Origin: a virus
Reading direction: 5' to 3' (one strand)
DNA: 55,341 bases
IMG/VR virus record: IMGVR_UViG_3300032213_001903
Span: 1-55,341 of that record
The first letter of the stretch is position 1; each line of letters begins with the position of its first letter. A program made the position numbers and the translations under genes. The notes under the pieces were generated by a model. The model searched no databases and was not told where the DNA came from. It saw only the letters and a list, made by a program, of their open reading frames with translations. This document shows, one piece after another, positions 9,336 through 18,753 of the stretch.

Positions 9336-10448
9336 ATGTCACACGCACAGTATAATTTAAAAACAAAAACAGACTACTTATCAAGAAAAATGTTCTTGGA
9401 TCCAGCTGGACCAGTAACTATTCAACGATTTGAAGAAGTTAAGTATAACAAGCTAGTAAAATACGAACAGACCGCTCGTGGATTTTTCTGGGTACCAGAA
9501 GAAATATCATTAACTAAAGATGCACAAGATTTTAAAGATGCAAGTGAAACTGTTAAGCACATTTTTACAAGTAATTTATTAAGACAAACCGCTCTTGATA
9601 GTTTGCAAGGGCGCGGCCCAAGTCAAATCTTTACGCCTGTTGTAAGTTTACCTGAACTAGAAGCATTAGTCTATAACTGGACCTTCTTTGAAACTAATAT
9701 TCATAGTCGCAGTTACAGTCACATTATTCGTAACATCTATAATGTTCCCAAAGAAGTATTCAATACAATTCACGACACTAACGAAATTGTTGATATGGCA
9801 AGTAGTGTAGGTAAATATTACGATGATTTACATAGACTAAACTCTTTGAAAGAAATTAGTGACCTTACAAAAGAAACAGTATTAGAAACGGCACACATTA
9901 AAGCAATTTATCTAGCACTACACGCAAGCTATGCCTTAGAAGCATTCCGTTTCATGGTATCATTCGCTACAAGTTTAGCAATGGTTGAAAACAAAATCTT
10001 TATCGGTAATGGCAACATTATCAGCTTAATTTTACAAGATGAAATACTGCACAAAGAATGGACAGCTTTCTTGATTAACCAAGTAGTTAAAGAAGATAGT
10101 CGTTTTGCTAAAGTTGCAGAAGAATGCAAACAAGAAGTTTATAACATTTATATGGATGTTATCCGTGAAGAAAAAGAATGGGCTAAGTATCTATTCAAGT
10201 TTGGTCCTGTTATTGGGCTAAATGCAAATATATTATGTGATTTTGTAGACTATACTGCAAAAAATGCACTTCATGAAATAGGCATTAAATATAGTCAGCC
10301 GGCCCCTAAGTCTACCCCTATTCCATGGTTCAATAAGCATACTAATTCTTCTAATAAACAATCCGCTCTACAAGAAACTGAGAGTACGAATTATGTTATA
10401 GGAGTTATGTCTGCTGATTTGAATTACGATGAATTACCCAACTTATAA
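9336..10448 (+). CDS. nrdB: Class Ia ribonucleotide reductase beta subunit
   Basis: 370 residues. Iron ligands are visible in WTFFETNIHSRSYSHI and in LILQDEILHKEWTAF. EAFRFMVSFATSLAM is the helix between them. The C-terminus (SADLNYDELPNL) is the peptide that docks into NrdA. The gene follows nrdA after 9 bases with SD TTTGAGGT. It supplies the diferric-tyrosyl radical. Confidence 0.96.
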   Translation: MSHAQYNLKTKTDYLSRKMFLDPAGPVTIQRFEEVKYNKLVKYEQTARGFFWVPEEISLTKDAQDFKDASETVKHIFTSNLLRQTALDSLQGRGPSQIFTPVVSLPELEALVYNWTFFETNIHSRSYSHIIRNIYNVPKEVFNTIHDTNEIVDMASSVGKYYDDLHRLNSLKEISDLTKETVLETAHIKAIYLALHASYALEAFRFMVSFATSLAMVENKIFIGNGNIISLILQDEILHKEWTAFLINQVVKEDSRFAKVAEECKQEVYNIYMDVIREEKEWAKYLFKFGPVIGLNANILCDFVDYTAKNALHEIGIKYSQPAPKSTPIPWFNKHTNSSNKQSALQETESTNYVIGVMSADLNYDELPNL

Positions 10449-10459
10449 GAAAGAATAAT

Positions 10460-10687
10460 ATGACTACAGCAATTATTTGGAGCAAATATCATTGTCCCTA
10501 TTGCGATCAAGCAAAACAGTTGTTAAAACAAAAAGGTATACCGTTCGAAGAACGAAAAATTGGAGATGGATATACCAAAGAAGAATTATTAGAAGCAGTT
10601 CCAACTGCCAGAACAGTCCCACAAATTATATTAGATGGCGAATTAATTGGTGGATTCACAGAGTTAAAACAAAAACTATTAGGTTAA
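10460..10687 (+). CDS. Glutaredoxin
   Basis: 75 residues with the CPYC active site at residues 13-16, the cis-Pro TVPQI and the GGF glutathione-binding segment. Its position directly behind nrdAB makes it the likely reductant for NrdA. Confidence 0.95.
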   Translation: MTTAIIWSKYHCPYCDQAKQLLKQKGIPFEERKIGDGYTKEELLEAVPTARTVPQIILDGELIGGFTELKQKLLG

Positions 10688-10697
10688 AGGAAATAAA

Positions 10698-10997
10698 ATG
10701 AATATTGAAACAGGAACAGTGTGGACTTTTAAATTAAATTCTGGTGAAGAAATGATTGCAAAAGTAACTAAAATAGAAGGTGATTATTTAATAATTGAAG
10801 AACCAGTTAGTGTAGCCCCAGGCCCACAGGGAATGGGTTTAGTACCGAGTTTATTTACTGCTGATCCAAGCAGTACTACAAAGCTAAATACTAATAGTAT
10901 TGCGGTATTTGCACCAACCGAAGATAATGTTAAAATGAAATACATTGAAGCTACAACTGGAATTAAAATACCCGAGAAAAAATTAATTTTAGGTTAA
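10698..10997 (+). CDS. Hypothetical protein, small beta-barrel-like, 99 aa
   Basis: Has SD AAAGGA. The first 40 residues alternate charged and hydrophobic residues (TVWTFKLNSGEEMIAKVTKIEGDYLIIEEPVSV) like a small SH3/Sm-type barrel, followed by a Gly/Pro loop and a C-terminal amphipathic tail. Homologues of similar look are common next to nrd genes in T4-like marine phages. Function is unknown. Confidence 0.6.
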   Translation: MNIETGTVWTFKLNSGEEMIAKVTKIEGDYLIIEEPVSVAPGPQGMGLVPSLFTADPSSTTKLNTNSIAVFAPTEDNVKMKYIEATTGIKIPEKKLILG

Positions 10998-11001
10998 ATA
11001 T

Positions 11002-11286
11002 ATGGCAAAATTAAGTCGTGTGGGGGATAGTAATCAAGCTGGTGGTACAATAATGAACGGCGCGTCTACTGTATTTGCTAATGGGCAAAAAGTAGGATTG
11101 CACACCAGTCAAATATCCCCACATGCACCTTGGAGTAAAAAGGCTCACCCACCACACAAAAATGCCACTACTACAAATGGAAGTCCTACGGTATTCTGCG
11201 AGGGTAAGCCTGTACTAAGAATTGGTTCAGGAAATACTTGCGGTCATTCTATTGCTAGTGGTAGTCCTAATATCGAGGTACCATGA
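11002..11286 (+). CDS. PAAR-repeat spike tip protein
   Basis: 94 residues of PAAR type. Glycine-rich strands (GTIMNGASTVFANGQKVG; TTTNGSPTVFCEGKPVLRIGS) and conserved His and Cys (HTSQIS, HPPHK, CGHS) would form the sharp metal-stapled cone at the tip of the tail spike. It overlaps the next gene by 4 bases (ATGA), placing the following genes in the baseplate/tail group. Confidence 0.88.
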   Translation: MAKLSRVGDSNQAGGTIMNGASTVFANGQKVGLHTSQISPHAPWSKKAHPPHKNATTTNGSPTVFCEGKPVLRIGSGNTCGHSIASGSPNIEVP

Positions 11287-12626
11287 GTAATTCAGGAGTT
11301 CAAAGTCCACTTGGAGTAAATGTTTTAGGCTCTGTATTATCAAATCAGGGTTTAGGAATTAACCCAGTAGAAACTCAAATTATAGGTGAAAGTCAAACTT
11401 TATCTACTTATACTCCTGGTACTATTATTAATAATACTTGTCTAAATTACCTAGTACAGGCTATAAACGAAGCATGGACTATAGGAATCGATTCTGCTAC
11501 ATATGACAATTTAATTAGCATAGGTTCTAGTTCTATACCTGCATTAGGAGATGCAAAAGCATCTACATACACATATGTAGGCAATAATATAGGACCCTTG
11601 GGTAATCAATCTGCTTGGGGAGGTGTTAACTATTCTGCTAGTAATGAATGCACACGATATGGTTATATAAGATTATTTGCGTTGCAAGCATATGATGAAT
11701 TAAATTATAACGATTCATTACCTGAATATAAAGATTTTTTAAACAGCATTCAAATATCTCAATCATATATGAATGCTCAAAATGGTACTATTCAAACACT
11801 TCAAAACAGTAAGACATTCTTAAATGGTACATATAGCAACATCAATGATTTGATAACAGGTGATATCACTGGAGTAAATTTAGCTACATTAGCGTTTGGT
11901 AAAGACCTGCAAAATTTAGGTAAAGCTATAGATTTGTCTAGTATTGCGACATTTGGGTTACCTTCGAATTTGTTACTAACACTTCAAAAATACAATGCTA
12001 TAACAAAATCACTTAGTATTGCACTAATCTCATGTGGATTAACTACTAATGAAATAAATCAGATTTTATCAGGCTTAATCGGGGTAAGTAAAGACCAGGA
12101 GAAAAAGTTATATCAAGCCTTTTCAATTATTTTGGGACAAGATTTATTAGATATACTAATCCCTTTAAATTGCAAAACTAGCAATCTAGATTCATTAGTA
12201 GATTTATTAAATCCGCTTAAACTATTTCCAAACAGTTATCAATCATTAACTGTGCCTGTTTATAATTTAACACAGACTACTACAAATAGCAAAACATATT
12301 ATTTAATCTATACTAATGAAGGGGTCAACTCTCAGTTGAATCAACCATCAGTTGCAGATCAAATAGGAACTATAACCCCTGCAGGTCCTCCTCCTATAGC
12401 ATCTGTTACTCCTACTGACACTGTGATTAATGCATTCATAGGATTATCTGATATCAAGCAAGCAGAAATAGTTCGCCAATACAATGAATATATATATGGT
12501 CCTAAATATAATGGGATAATAGACGAAATAAAAATTAATCCAGACTTTTCAATAACTGGTGGGTCAGCGCAAATATCGTTTGATACATACTTAAGAACTG
12601 TTTGGTTTGCAAATGGAATAGTATAA
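11283..12626 (+). CDS. Probable virion structural protein, 447 aa
   Basis: Translationally coupled to PAAR. It is rich in Ser, Asn, Thr, Ile and Leu with few charges, as in structural proteins. It ends in the same base as the start of the next gene. No motif identifies it. Order with PAAR suggests a baseplate or spike-associated component. Confidence 0.6.
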   Translation: MSNSGVQSPLGVNVLGSVLSNQGLGINPVETQIIGESQTLSTYTPGTIINNTCLNYLVQAINEAWTIGIDSATYDNLISIGSSSIPALGDAKASTYTYVGNNIGPLGNQSAWGGVNYSASNECTRYGYIRLFALQAYDELNYNDSLPEYKDFLNSIQISQSYMNAQNGTIQTLQNSKTFLNGTYSNINDLITGDITGVNLATLAFGKDLQNLGKAIDLSSIATFGLPSNLLLTLQKYNAITKSLSIALISCGLTTNEINQILSGLIGVSKDQEKKLYQAFSIILGQDLLDILIPLNCKTSNLDSLVDLLNPLKLFPNSYQSLTVPVYNLTQTTTNSKTYYLIYTNEGVNSQLNQPSVADQIGTITPAGPPPIASVTPTDTVINAFIGLSDIKQAEIVRQYNEYIYGPKYNGIIDEIKINPDFSITGGSAQISFDTYLRTVWFANGIV

Positions 12627-13825
12627 TGGCTACAGATCAAAATATAGTATTTCAACAACCAGCAGTGGGATTTGGATCTTACTTAGATGGTATATTACCT
12701 AGTGATATAGCTACTGCCGCAGGTGCATTTAGCTTTTCAATGCAGCAAATTAAAAATATAACTAATATACCTATAGAAAAATTTGCACAAGTAGTAAGCA
12801 CATTAGAAACTACTAAGGAACTTAATATCAATGGAACTTCAGTGCCAGTAGATGTATCTGGCACAGATGCTGCTATAGCGGCGATTGCCTTAGGAAGTGG
12901 ACCAAACGGAACATATACTTTAAGTGACTTCTTTGGGTGCATGAGCAGTTTGCCATATGACTGGACACAAATTAAAACACTTATAAACGAGTTAGAAACT
13001 AATAAAGCAGGCTCACCTGGTAATAGGGGCTTATATCAAATTTACGAAGCTTTATATAATGCGGTAGTAGCTAATGATCCATCTACACCTTCAGGTGAAG
13101 CAGCTATTCAATTATTAATAGATGAAGCTAATACAGAAATTCAAAATATACAAAACAACAATTCTGAAAAAGCAACAAAATTGAATAGTTTATGGGAAAT
13201 AACAGGATCACAGTTAACAAAAGAACAACAAGCTAGGGGAGCAGCATTGTTTCCGGTACCAGTTCCTAGAGATAGTACATTAACAAAATTCCCCGATACT
13301 CAGATTTCTTTTGTGAATGCATTGCCTTCAATGGCTTCTGATACCAGACCTCATATGTATGCACAAACACTTGAGGCTATTGTAGATTTATCAACTGCTG
13401 GTGGGCAGTCATTAGTGGGAATGTTACGAGAAACTAGAAATCAGACTAGACTATCTATTATTGGTGTACCATTAGATAACAATATTTCCCAAACTCTCAC
13501 CGAAAGACAAAATAAAGAATTAGTAGCAAATGGAGTTTTACCCGGAACAATACCCGCGGTATTAAAACAACTTGATCAAAATGGCAATTTAATAGAGCCA
13601 GAACGATATGGGGTGTACAACCCTAGTACTAATACATACGATTCAGTATATAGACAGAACAAAGTTCTTGTCCCAGGTAGCTTGGCAGATCCTGAAAATA
13701 TTGATATAATACCAGAACTAGACCCAGTTTATTTTTCTGATATCACCTTACCTTCGACACCTAGTGTGAGCGAAGCAATTGACGAAGTTATTAGATGCAA
13801 TTGTGATTGCTGGGATAACTTGTAA
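12626..13825 (+). CDS. Probable virion structural protein, 399 aa
   Basis: The chosen start (MATDQNIVF) overlaps the preceding TAA (TAATG), a tight coupling. The body is alanine/serine rich with helical stretches (LLIDEANTEIQNIQNNNSEKATKL). It ends with a cluster of four acidic/cysteine residues (CNCDCWDNL). It forms a pair with the upstream protein. I do not recognise the family; baseplate is inferred from context. Confidence 0.6.
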   Translation: MATDQNIVFQQPAVGFGSYLDGILPSDIATAAGAFSFSMQQIKNITNIPIEKFAQVVSTLETTKELNINGTSVPVDVSGTDAAIAAIALGSGPNGTYTLSDFFGCMSSLPYDWTQIKTLINELETNKAGSPGNRGLYQIYEALYNAVVANDPSTPSGEAAIQLLIDEANTEIQNIQNNNSEKATKLNSLWEITGSQLTKEQQARGAALFPVPVPRDSTLTKFPDTQISFVNALPSMASDTRPHMYAQTLEAIVDLSTAGGQSLVGMLRETRNQTRLSIIGVPLDNNISQTLTERQNKELVANGVLPGTIPAVLKQLDQNGNLIEPERYGVYNPSTNTYDSVYRQNKVLVPGSLADPENIDIIPELDPVYFSDITLPSTPSVSEAIDEVIRCNCDCWDNL

Positions 13826-13855
13826 AAACGCTTTTAGTTAAGCAGGAGGACAAAT

Positions 13856-14419
13856 ATGAGTTTGAGTGTTTTGAATAAACTCTTTGCCGCATCCTTGGTG
13901 TTGGTTTTACTGTTGACAACAAGAGAGATAGATGAAAATCAGCATGTGGTACCTACACCGCCAAAAATCAATGAATTACCGCCCTCACAATTAGCGCAAT
14001 TAAAATGTATGGCAAAGAATATTTTTTATGAAGCTAGTGGAGAAAGTTTATTGGGTCAAGCAGCAGTTGCTAGAGTGGTAATGAACCGTGTTGCATATGG
14101 TTTCGCCAACAACCCATGTAATGTTGTATATCAAAAAACTAAAATCAATGATAGAATAATTTGTCAATTTAGTTGGGTATGTGAAAATAAACCAGAGCCT
14201 AATAGGAATAATTGGAATTATAAAGTTGCAGAACAGGTAGCATATGAAGTCATGGTTTTAGGAAAGCACAAAGATGTTGTACCTAAATCAACTTTATTCT
14301 TCCATAGTATAAATATAGATCCGTTATGGCCATATAAGCAAGTAGCTACTATCGGTGGGCATGTGTTTTATTCTAAAACAAAAACAAACCAACAATCTAA
14401 AAACAAATCCAATGAGTAA
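13856..14419 (+). CDS. Cell-wall hydrolase, SleB/Hydrolase_2 family
   Basis: 187 residues with an N-terminal membrane/signal anchor (LNKLFAASLVLVLLL). The SleB core follows: CMAKNIFYEASGESLLGQAAVARVVMNRV, where the Glu after FY is the catalytic acid, then CQFSW and THFFHS-like LFFHS. It cleaves peptidoglycan glycan strands. The signal anchor suggests either export for lysis (signal-arrest-like) or virion-linked use. SD is AGGAGG. Confidence 0.85.
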   Translation: MSLSVLNKLFAASLVLVLLLTTREIDENQHVVPTPPKINELPPSQLAQLKCMAKNIFYEASGESLLGQAAVARVVMNRVAYGFANNPCNVVYQKTKINDRIICQFSWVCENKPEPNRNNWNYKVAEQVAYEVMVLGKHKDVVPKSTLFFHSINIDPLWPYKQVATIGGHVFYSKTKTNQQSKNKSNE

Positions 14420-15002
14420 TATGAATAATCCTACTAAAATGGCAAGTAGCCTGGAGCGAGGATCGTTCCAAATTGAATGTGAACTAAAACAAGTCGAAGA
14501 AGGTAAAAAGACTATTGAAGAAGCACAGGGCATGATTGATTTTTTTAAATCATTGCATGATCGACGCAAAGAACTAGAACAAGATCCTGAATGGCAAAAA
14601 GACAACATGGAATATGACCTTCGTTCTACTAAATGGATTTGTGATAAAGTAAAAGAAAATGAATATTACGCACAAAATCTATATGCTGCAATATGCAATA
14701 ATGATTTTATTAAAAATGATGTGTGGCCATTACTACAAGAAAAGACTTGGAGTGCAAGTTGGCGTAGTGCTGGGGGGATAGTTGCTAATATGCGAGAACG
14801 AGGAGATTATATGGATTGGTATTGTTCTGGAATAAGAGGCGAGTTATCAGATGAAGAATATAATCAACTTACTAAAGAAGAACAAGAAAATTATCTTTAC
14901 ATGAAAACTAAGTTTGCTAGTGAAAGTGAAGTTACTGATGAAATCCGAGAAGATTTATTGAAATTAGGTTGGATAGTAATCGATGAAGTAGATAATGAAT
15001 AA
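14412..15002 (+). CDS. Hypothetical protein, 196 aa
   Basis: The ATG at 14412 overlaps the lysin stop; a second ATG is at 14421. The protein is highly charged and helical (ECELKQVEEGKKTIEEAQGMIDFFKSL), with WXSASWRSAGGIVANMR and YMDWYCSG midway and an acidic C-terminus. Similar proteins occur near iscU-like genes in cyanophage-type genomes. Function unknown. Confidence 0.65.
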   Translation: MSNMNNPTKMASSLERGSFQIECELKQVEEGKKTIEEAQGMIDFFKSLHDRRKELEQDPEWQKDNMEYDLRSTKWICDKVKENEYYAQNLYAAICNNDFIKNDVWPLLQEKTWSASWRSAGGIVANMRERGDYMDWYCSGIRGELSDEEYNQLTKEEQENYLYMKTKFASESEVTDEIREDLLKLGWIVIDEVDNE

Positions 15003-15010
15003 ATAAACAT

Positions 15011-15397
15011 ATGTCTTACAGTACACAAGTTGTTAATCATTATGAAAACCCCCGCAATGTTGGAAAAATGAACCCAGATGATATAGATGTGGGAACTGGT
15101 CTTGTAGGAGCCCCGGCATGTGGGGATGTCCTAAGATTGCAAATCAAAGTTAATGAACATGGATTGATTGAAGATGCAAAATTTAAAACATACGGTTGTG
15201 GATCGGCAATCGCAAGCTCAAGTCTTATCACAGAATGGGTCAAAGGAAAAACTTTGGACGAAGCGGGAAGTATTAAAAACTCTGATATCGCCAAAGAGTT
15301 GGCTCTTCCACCTGTTAAAATCCACTGCTCAATCCTCGCAGAAGATGCAATAAAAGCAGCAATACAAGATTATAAATCTAAACAACAAAATATATAA
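15011..15397 (+). CDS. iscU: Iron-sulfur cluster scaffold IscU/NifU-N
   Basis: 128 residues, full length, strongly resembling proteobacterial IscU. The three scaffold cysteines are in APACGD, TYGCGSAIASSS and KIHCSILAEDAIKAAI. The LPPVK motif recognised by HscA is present. It assembles [2Fe-2S] clusters received from a cysteine desulfurase, which is not encoded here and so would be the host's. It is an auxiliary metabolic gene, possibly protecting Fe-S enzymes during infection. Confidence 0.95.
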   Translation: MSYSTQVVNHYENPRNVGKMNPDDIDVGTGLVGAPACGDVLRLQIKVNEHGLIEDAKFKTYGCGSAIASSSLITEWVKGKTLDEAGSIKNSDIAKELALPPVKIHCSILAEDAIKAAIQDYKSKQQNI

Positions 15398-15398
15398 T

Positions 15399-15572
15399 AT
15401 GGCAAATTTAAAAAATATGGGTGTAGGTAAAAAACTACTAGATCAGGTTTTGTCATTGACTGGACCAAAAGTAAAGCATTGGTATAATCAACAAAATTTA
15501 ACCGCTAGTAAATCTATCTCTAATCAATTAAAAGAACAATCAAAGTACAATATTCATCGATCCACAAAATAA
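15399..15572 (+). CDS. Hypothetical protein, 57 aa
   Basis: Starts one base after the iscU stop (TAATATGG), with weak SD. It is basic and helical (GVGKKLLDQVLSLTGPKVKHWYNQQ). No family recognised. Tight spacing to iscU favours a real co-transcribed gene. Confidence 0.5.
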   Translation: MANLKNMGVGKKLLDQVLSLTGPKVKHWYNQQNLTASKSISNQLKEQSKYNIHRSTK

Positions 15573-15600
15573 GCAACTCAATCATATGAAGGGATACAGT

Positions 15601-15897
15601 ATGAGCAATGAGACAGCAAAATTTTTGAATAGTAGACGAAGACATAAAACAGATATTGCAGTTGCAAGGCAAATTAAAATTGCCAAACAACATGGTGCAG
15701 GTGATAAAATAACGAAACAACCTCATCGTCTAGCAAAACATCACGCAATGGATTGTGGTAATCCTAAATGCGGTCTTTGCGGCAACCCACGCAAGACACA
15801 TAAAGATAAATTAACAGCACAAGAAAAAAGATTGTTTCAAGATATGGAACATATTAGTGACAAACATAGTAATGGTTTGTTACCTGAAGATACTTGA
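15601..15897 (+). CDS. Small zinc-knuckle-like protein, 98 aa
   Basis: The ATG at 15601 is preferred because GAAGGGA sits 7-8 bases upstream; an in-frame ATG at 15586 lacks an SD. It is basic with a compact cysteine cluster (DCGNPKCGLCGNPRKTH) that could bind Zn. The N-terminus (NSRRRHKTDIAVARQIKIAKQHG) would suit nucleic-acid binding. Function unknown. Confidence 0.65.
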   Translation: MSNETAKFLNSRRRHKTDIAVARQIKIAKQHGAGDKITKQPHRLAKHHAMDCGNPKCGLCGNPRKTHKDKLTAQEKRLFQDMEHISDKHSNGLLPEDT

Positions 15898-15912
15898 TTA
15901 CCATTTTTGTAG

Positions 15913-15920
15913 TATAAATA
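15913..15920 (+). promoter_or_regulatory. T4-like late promoter, TATAAATA
   Basis: A perfect octamer between the zinc-knuckle gene and the peroxiredoxin gene, 49 bases before its ATG. Confidence 0.45.
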
Positions 15921-15968
15921 TTAATGAGTATGTTATACTCAAACAGACTGTACACACAAGGAGAAAAT

Positions 15969-16523
15969 ATGAAAACAGTAGGACAGAAACTAGAAAAATT
16001 TGCCGTTACCGGCGTCAACCCAGGTAAAGATGATTTCTTTACTATCACAGAAGAATCATTTCAAGGTAAGTGGAAAGTAATTGTCTATTACCCAAAGGAC
16101 TTTACATTTGTATGCCCAACTGAAATTGTTGCATATGATAAGTTATTCCAAGACTTTGCTGACCGTGATGCAGTATTGCTAACTGGTTCTACAGACAACG
16201 AGTTTTGTAAACTAGCATGGCAAAAAGCACACCCTGATCTTTCTAAGATTAAGCACATTCAATTTGCTGATACTGCCCGTCATCAAAGTGGTGAAGAGCG
16301 TGGTGGTGTAAGTTTGATTGAACAACTTGGTGTATTCTATGCGCCAGCAGGCGCTGCACTCCGTGCAACATTTATTGTTGACCCAAATAATGAAATTCAA
16401 CATGTAACTGTTAACAACTTGAATGTTGGTCGCAGTCCAGAAGAAACATTGCGTATTCTTGACGCATTACAAACTGGTGAACTATGCCCATGCAGTCGTC
16501 CAATAGGTGGCGATACACTGTAA
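15969..16523 (+). CDS. ahpC: Peroxiredoxin, AhpC/2-Cys type
   Basis: 184 residues. The peroxidatic Cys is in DFTFVCPTE (~residue 48) and the resolving Cys in ELCPCSRP near the C-terminus. The ATG at 15969 is chosen for SD AAGGAG, 7 bases upstream. It reduces H2O2 and organic peroxides. The AhpD homologue at 18754 is its natural electron donor in several bacteria, so this block appears to carry a complete antioxidant pair. Confidence 0.93.
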   Translation: MKTVGQKLEKFAVTGVNPGKDDFFTITEESFQGKWKVIVYYPKDFTFVCPTEIVAYDKLFQDFADRDAVLLTGSTDNEFCKLAWQKAHPDLSKIKHIQFADTARHQSGEERGGVSLIEQLGVFYAPAGAALRATFIVDPNNEIQHVTVNNLNVGRSPEETLRILDALQTGELCPCSRPIGGDTL

Positions 16524-16533
16524 TAGGCATACA

Positions 16534-17682
16534 ATGATAGATCCAAGACTTGAAATTGCTTTGCTCAATGAGAGTATTAGACAAACTAACACAATTGAAC
16601 TAATTGCTAGCGAAAACTATACCAGTCAAGCAGTTATGGATCTATGTGGTAGTATACTGACTAATAAGTATGCCGAAGGCCTTCCGGGTCGTCGGTATTA
16701 CAATGGTTGCACTAATGTAGATGAAATTGAAAACATTGCCATTGAGTATGCTACTAAGTTGTTCGGCTGCAAGTTTGCTAATGTACAACCACATTCAGGT
16801 GCTAATGCTAATTTAGCAGTACTCAAAGCTTTTTTGAACATGGGTGACACTGTGGTGGGGATGGACTTAGCATCAGGAGGACATTTGAGTCATGGTGCTA
16901 AAGTTAATATCAGTGGTAGCTGGTTTTTTAGTCATAGCTATGGAGTTAATTCACATGGTTTTATTGACTACGATAAAGTAGCACAGTTAGTTTGGGAAAC
17001 AAGACCTAAACTAGTTATTGCTGGAGCCAGTGCATATAGTCAAGTAATTGATTGGGCTAAGTTTGAAGAAATTGCTGCCAGTGTAGGTGCTATTCTATTA
17101 GCTGATATTGCTCATTACTCAGGATTGATTGTAGGCGGTGAGTATCCAAATCCGTTCCCACACGCAGATGTAGTCACTACCACAACACACAAAGGCTTGC
17201 GTGGCCCCAGGGGCGGATTAATATTATGGAATGATCCTGATCATACCAAGCGTATAAACAGTGCTGTGTTTCCTGGTACTCAAGGCGGACCATTAATGCA
17301 TATTATTGCAGGTAAAGCACAATGTTTTTACGAAGCACTACAGCCTGAGTTTAAACAATATGCTAAACAGATACGAATTAATGCTGACGCAATGGCAGAT
17401 GCTTTCATTCAATCAGGTGTTAATGTAGTAAGTGGTGGAACTAAATGCCATATGTTTACTATAGACTTGACTAATGAAAGACTTAGTGGTCGTGAATATG
17501 CTGACCGTCTAGAACAAAATGGTATCATAGCTAATAAAAATGGTGTTCCGGGTGAGAAACGCAGCTTTGCTGAAACATCGGGTGTGCGTATCGGAGTAGC
17601 CGCGGAAACAACTCGTGGTCATGATGAACAATGGTTTCGTGAGTTAGCCACCCGAATGATATCTATTTTAAGGGCTGTATAA
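16534..17682 (+). CDS. glyA: Serine hydroxymethyltransferase
   Basis: 382 residues. The PLP lysine lies in TTTTHKGLRGPRGG. ELIASENYTS, KYAEGLPGRRYYNGC and NVQPHSGANANLAVL are hallmark segments. It is some 30 residues shorter than bacterial GlyA at the N-terminus and at the end but retains the catalytic core. It interconverts serine and glycine, charging THF for thymidylate and purine synthesis. Its stop overlaps the aldolase start. Confidence 0.92.
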   Translation: MIDPRLEIALLNESIRQTNTIELIASENYTSQAVMDLCGSILTNKYAEGLPGRRYYNGCTNVDEIENIAIEYATKLFGCKFANVQPHSGANANLAVLKAFLNMGDTVVGMDLASGGHLSHGAKVNISGSWFFSHSYGVNSHGFIDYDKVAQLVWETRPKLVIAGASAYSQVIDWAKFEEIAASVGAILLADIAHYSGLIVGGEYPNPFPHADVVTTTTHKGLRGPRGGLILWNDPDHTKRINSAVFPGTQGGPLMHIIAGKAQCFYEALQPEFKQYAKQIRINADAMADAFIQSGVNVVSGGTKCHMFTIDLTNERLSGREYADRLEQNGIIANKNGVPGEKRSFAETSGVRIGVAAETTRGHDEQWFRELATRMISILRAV

Positions 17683-18302
17683 TGCTAGAAACCATTTGCG
17701 ACACATTGGTTGAAGCATATAGACGCAACTGGATTACCAGTCGTGATGGCAATGTTTCAATTCGCCATCACGACCGTGATCATTTTTACATCACACCCAG
17801 TGGTGTCCGTAAGCAGACACTACAGCCTGATCAATTTAAAAAGATTAGTATTCATGGATTGCTATGGCAGGAAGAATACTATACTGATATCAGTAAAAAC
17901 TTAAAGCCCTCAGGCGAGATTCCCCTACATTTTGGGTTACAAAGAGCAATGGGTCAGCACAGTAATGATGTTAGAGTTGTAGTTCATTTACATCCAACTT
18001 ATTGTGTTGCGGCCATGCATGCCGGAATTGATCTAAGCACTATTGTCAATGATTTTCCTGAACTTAGTCGTTATACGCGAGTAGCACCCAATGTCCCAGA
18101 TGTACCACCGATCAGTCAAGAACTTGCTGATCGTTGTCATGAAAACTTGCAACTAGATGACTACGGTAATATTGCCTACGACATTGTGGGTATCAAAGGT
18201 CATGGTGTTGTTGCTATTGACACCAGTCCATGGCGTGCGTTTGAACATATTGAACGATTAGAACATATTTGTCAAATTGTATTGGCATCAGGGAAATATT
18301 GA
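17682..18302 (+). CDS. Class II aldolase/adducin family protein
   Basis: 206 residues with Zn-binding VVHLHPTYCVAAM (HxH) and a third His in GIKGHGVVAIDTSPW. The N-terminal SRDGNVSIRHHD is the substrate/phosphate loop. Family members cleave or epimerise sugar phosphates such as fuculose-1-P or methylthioribulose-1-P. It directly follows glyA with a shared base. Probably feeds phage sugar or one-carbon metabolism; substrate unknown. Confidence 0.85.
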   Translation: MLETICDTLVEAYRRNWITSRDGNVSIRHHDRDHFYITPSGVRKQTLQPDQFKKISIHGLLWQEEYYTDISKNLKPSGEIPLHFGLQRAMGQHSNDVRVVVHLHPTYCVAAMHAGIDLSTIVNDFPELSRYTRVAPNVPDVPPISQELADRCHENLQLDDYGNIAYDIVGIKGHGVVAIDTSPWRAFEHIERLEHICQIVLASGKY

Positions 18303-18303
18303 T

Positions 18304-18711
18304 ATGTTAGAATGTATGATTATTGGAGATAGCATTGCTGTAGGAGTCAGCCAAATTCGCAAAGAATGCACTGCTATTGCTAAAAGTGGAATTAATTCTA
18401 AAGATTGGAATACCCAGCATTTAGACAAATTAAAACCTACTAAAACACTGATAATTAGTTTAGGTGCAAACGATTATAAAGGAATTGATACTGAAGCTAA
18501 CATTCGAAAACTTAGAACAAAAGTACAAGCTGAAAAAGTGTTTTGGCTGTTGCCCAGTAACAAACTGAAGCCCCTTCAGGTCAAAGTTGTTGAACAAGTG
18601 GCTAAAGAATACGGAGATAACATTATCAATAGACCTGAAACAGATATTAGTAATGATGGAGTTCACCCTACTTATACTGGATATAAAAAATTAGCAGAAA
18701 AAACAAAATGA
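18304..18711 (+). CDS. SGNH-type hydrolase
   Basis: 135 residues. Block I is GDSIAVG (Ser nucleophile), block III GANDY (Asn), and block V DGVHPTYTGY (Asp/His pair), so the catalytic set of the GDSL/SGNH family is complete. The start at 18304 lies 1 base after the aldolase stop. It would act as an esterase or deacetylase, perhaps on glycans. Confidence 0.85.
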   Translation: MLECMIIGDSIAVGVSQIRKECTAIAKSGINSKDWNTQHLDKLKPTKTLIISLGANDYKGIDTEANIRKLRTKVQAEKVFWLLPSNKLKPLQVKVVEQVAKEYGDNIINRPETDISNDGVHPTYTGYKKLAEKTK

Positions 18712-18753
18712 TATTTAAAAAACAATTTGAACACAACACACAAGGAGAAAAAA

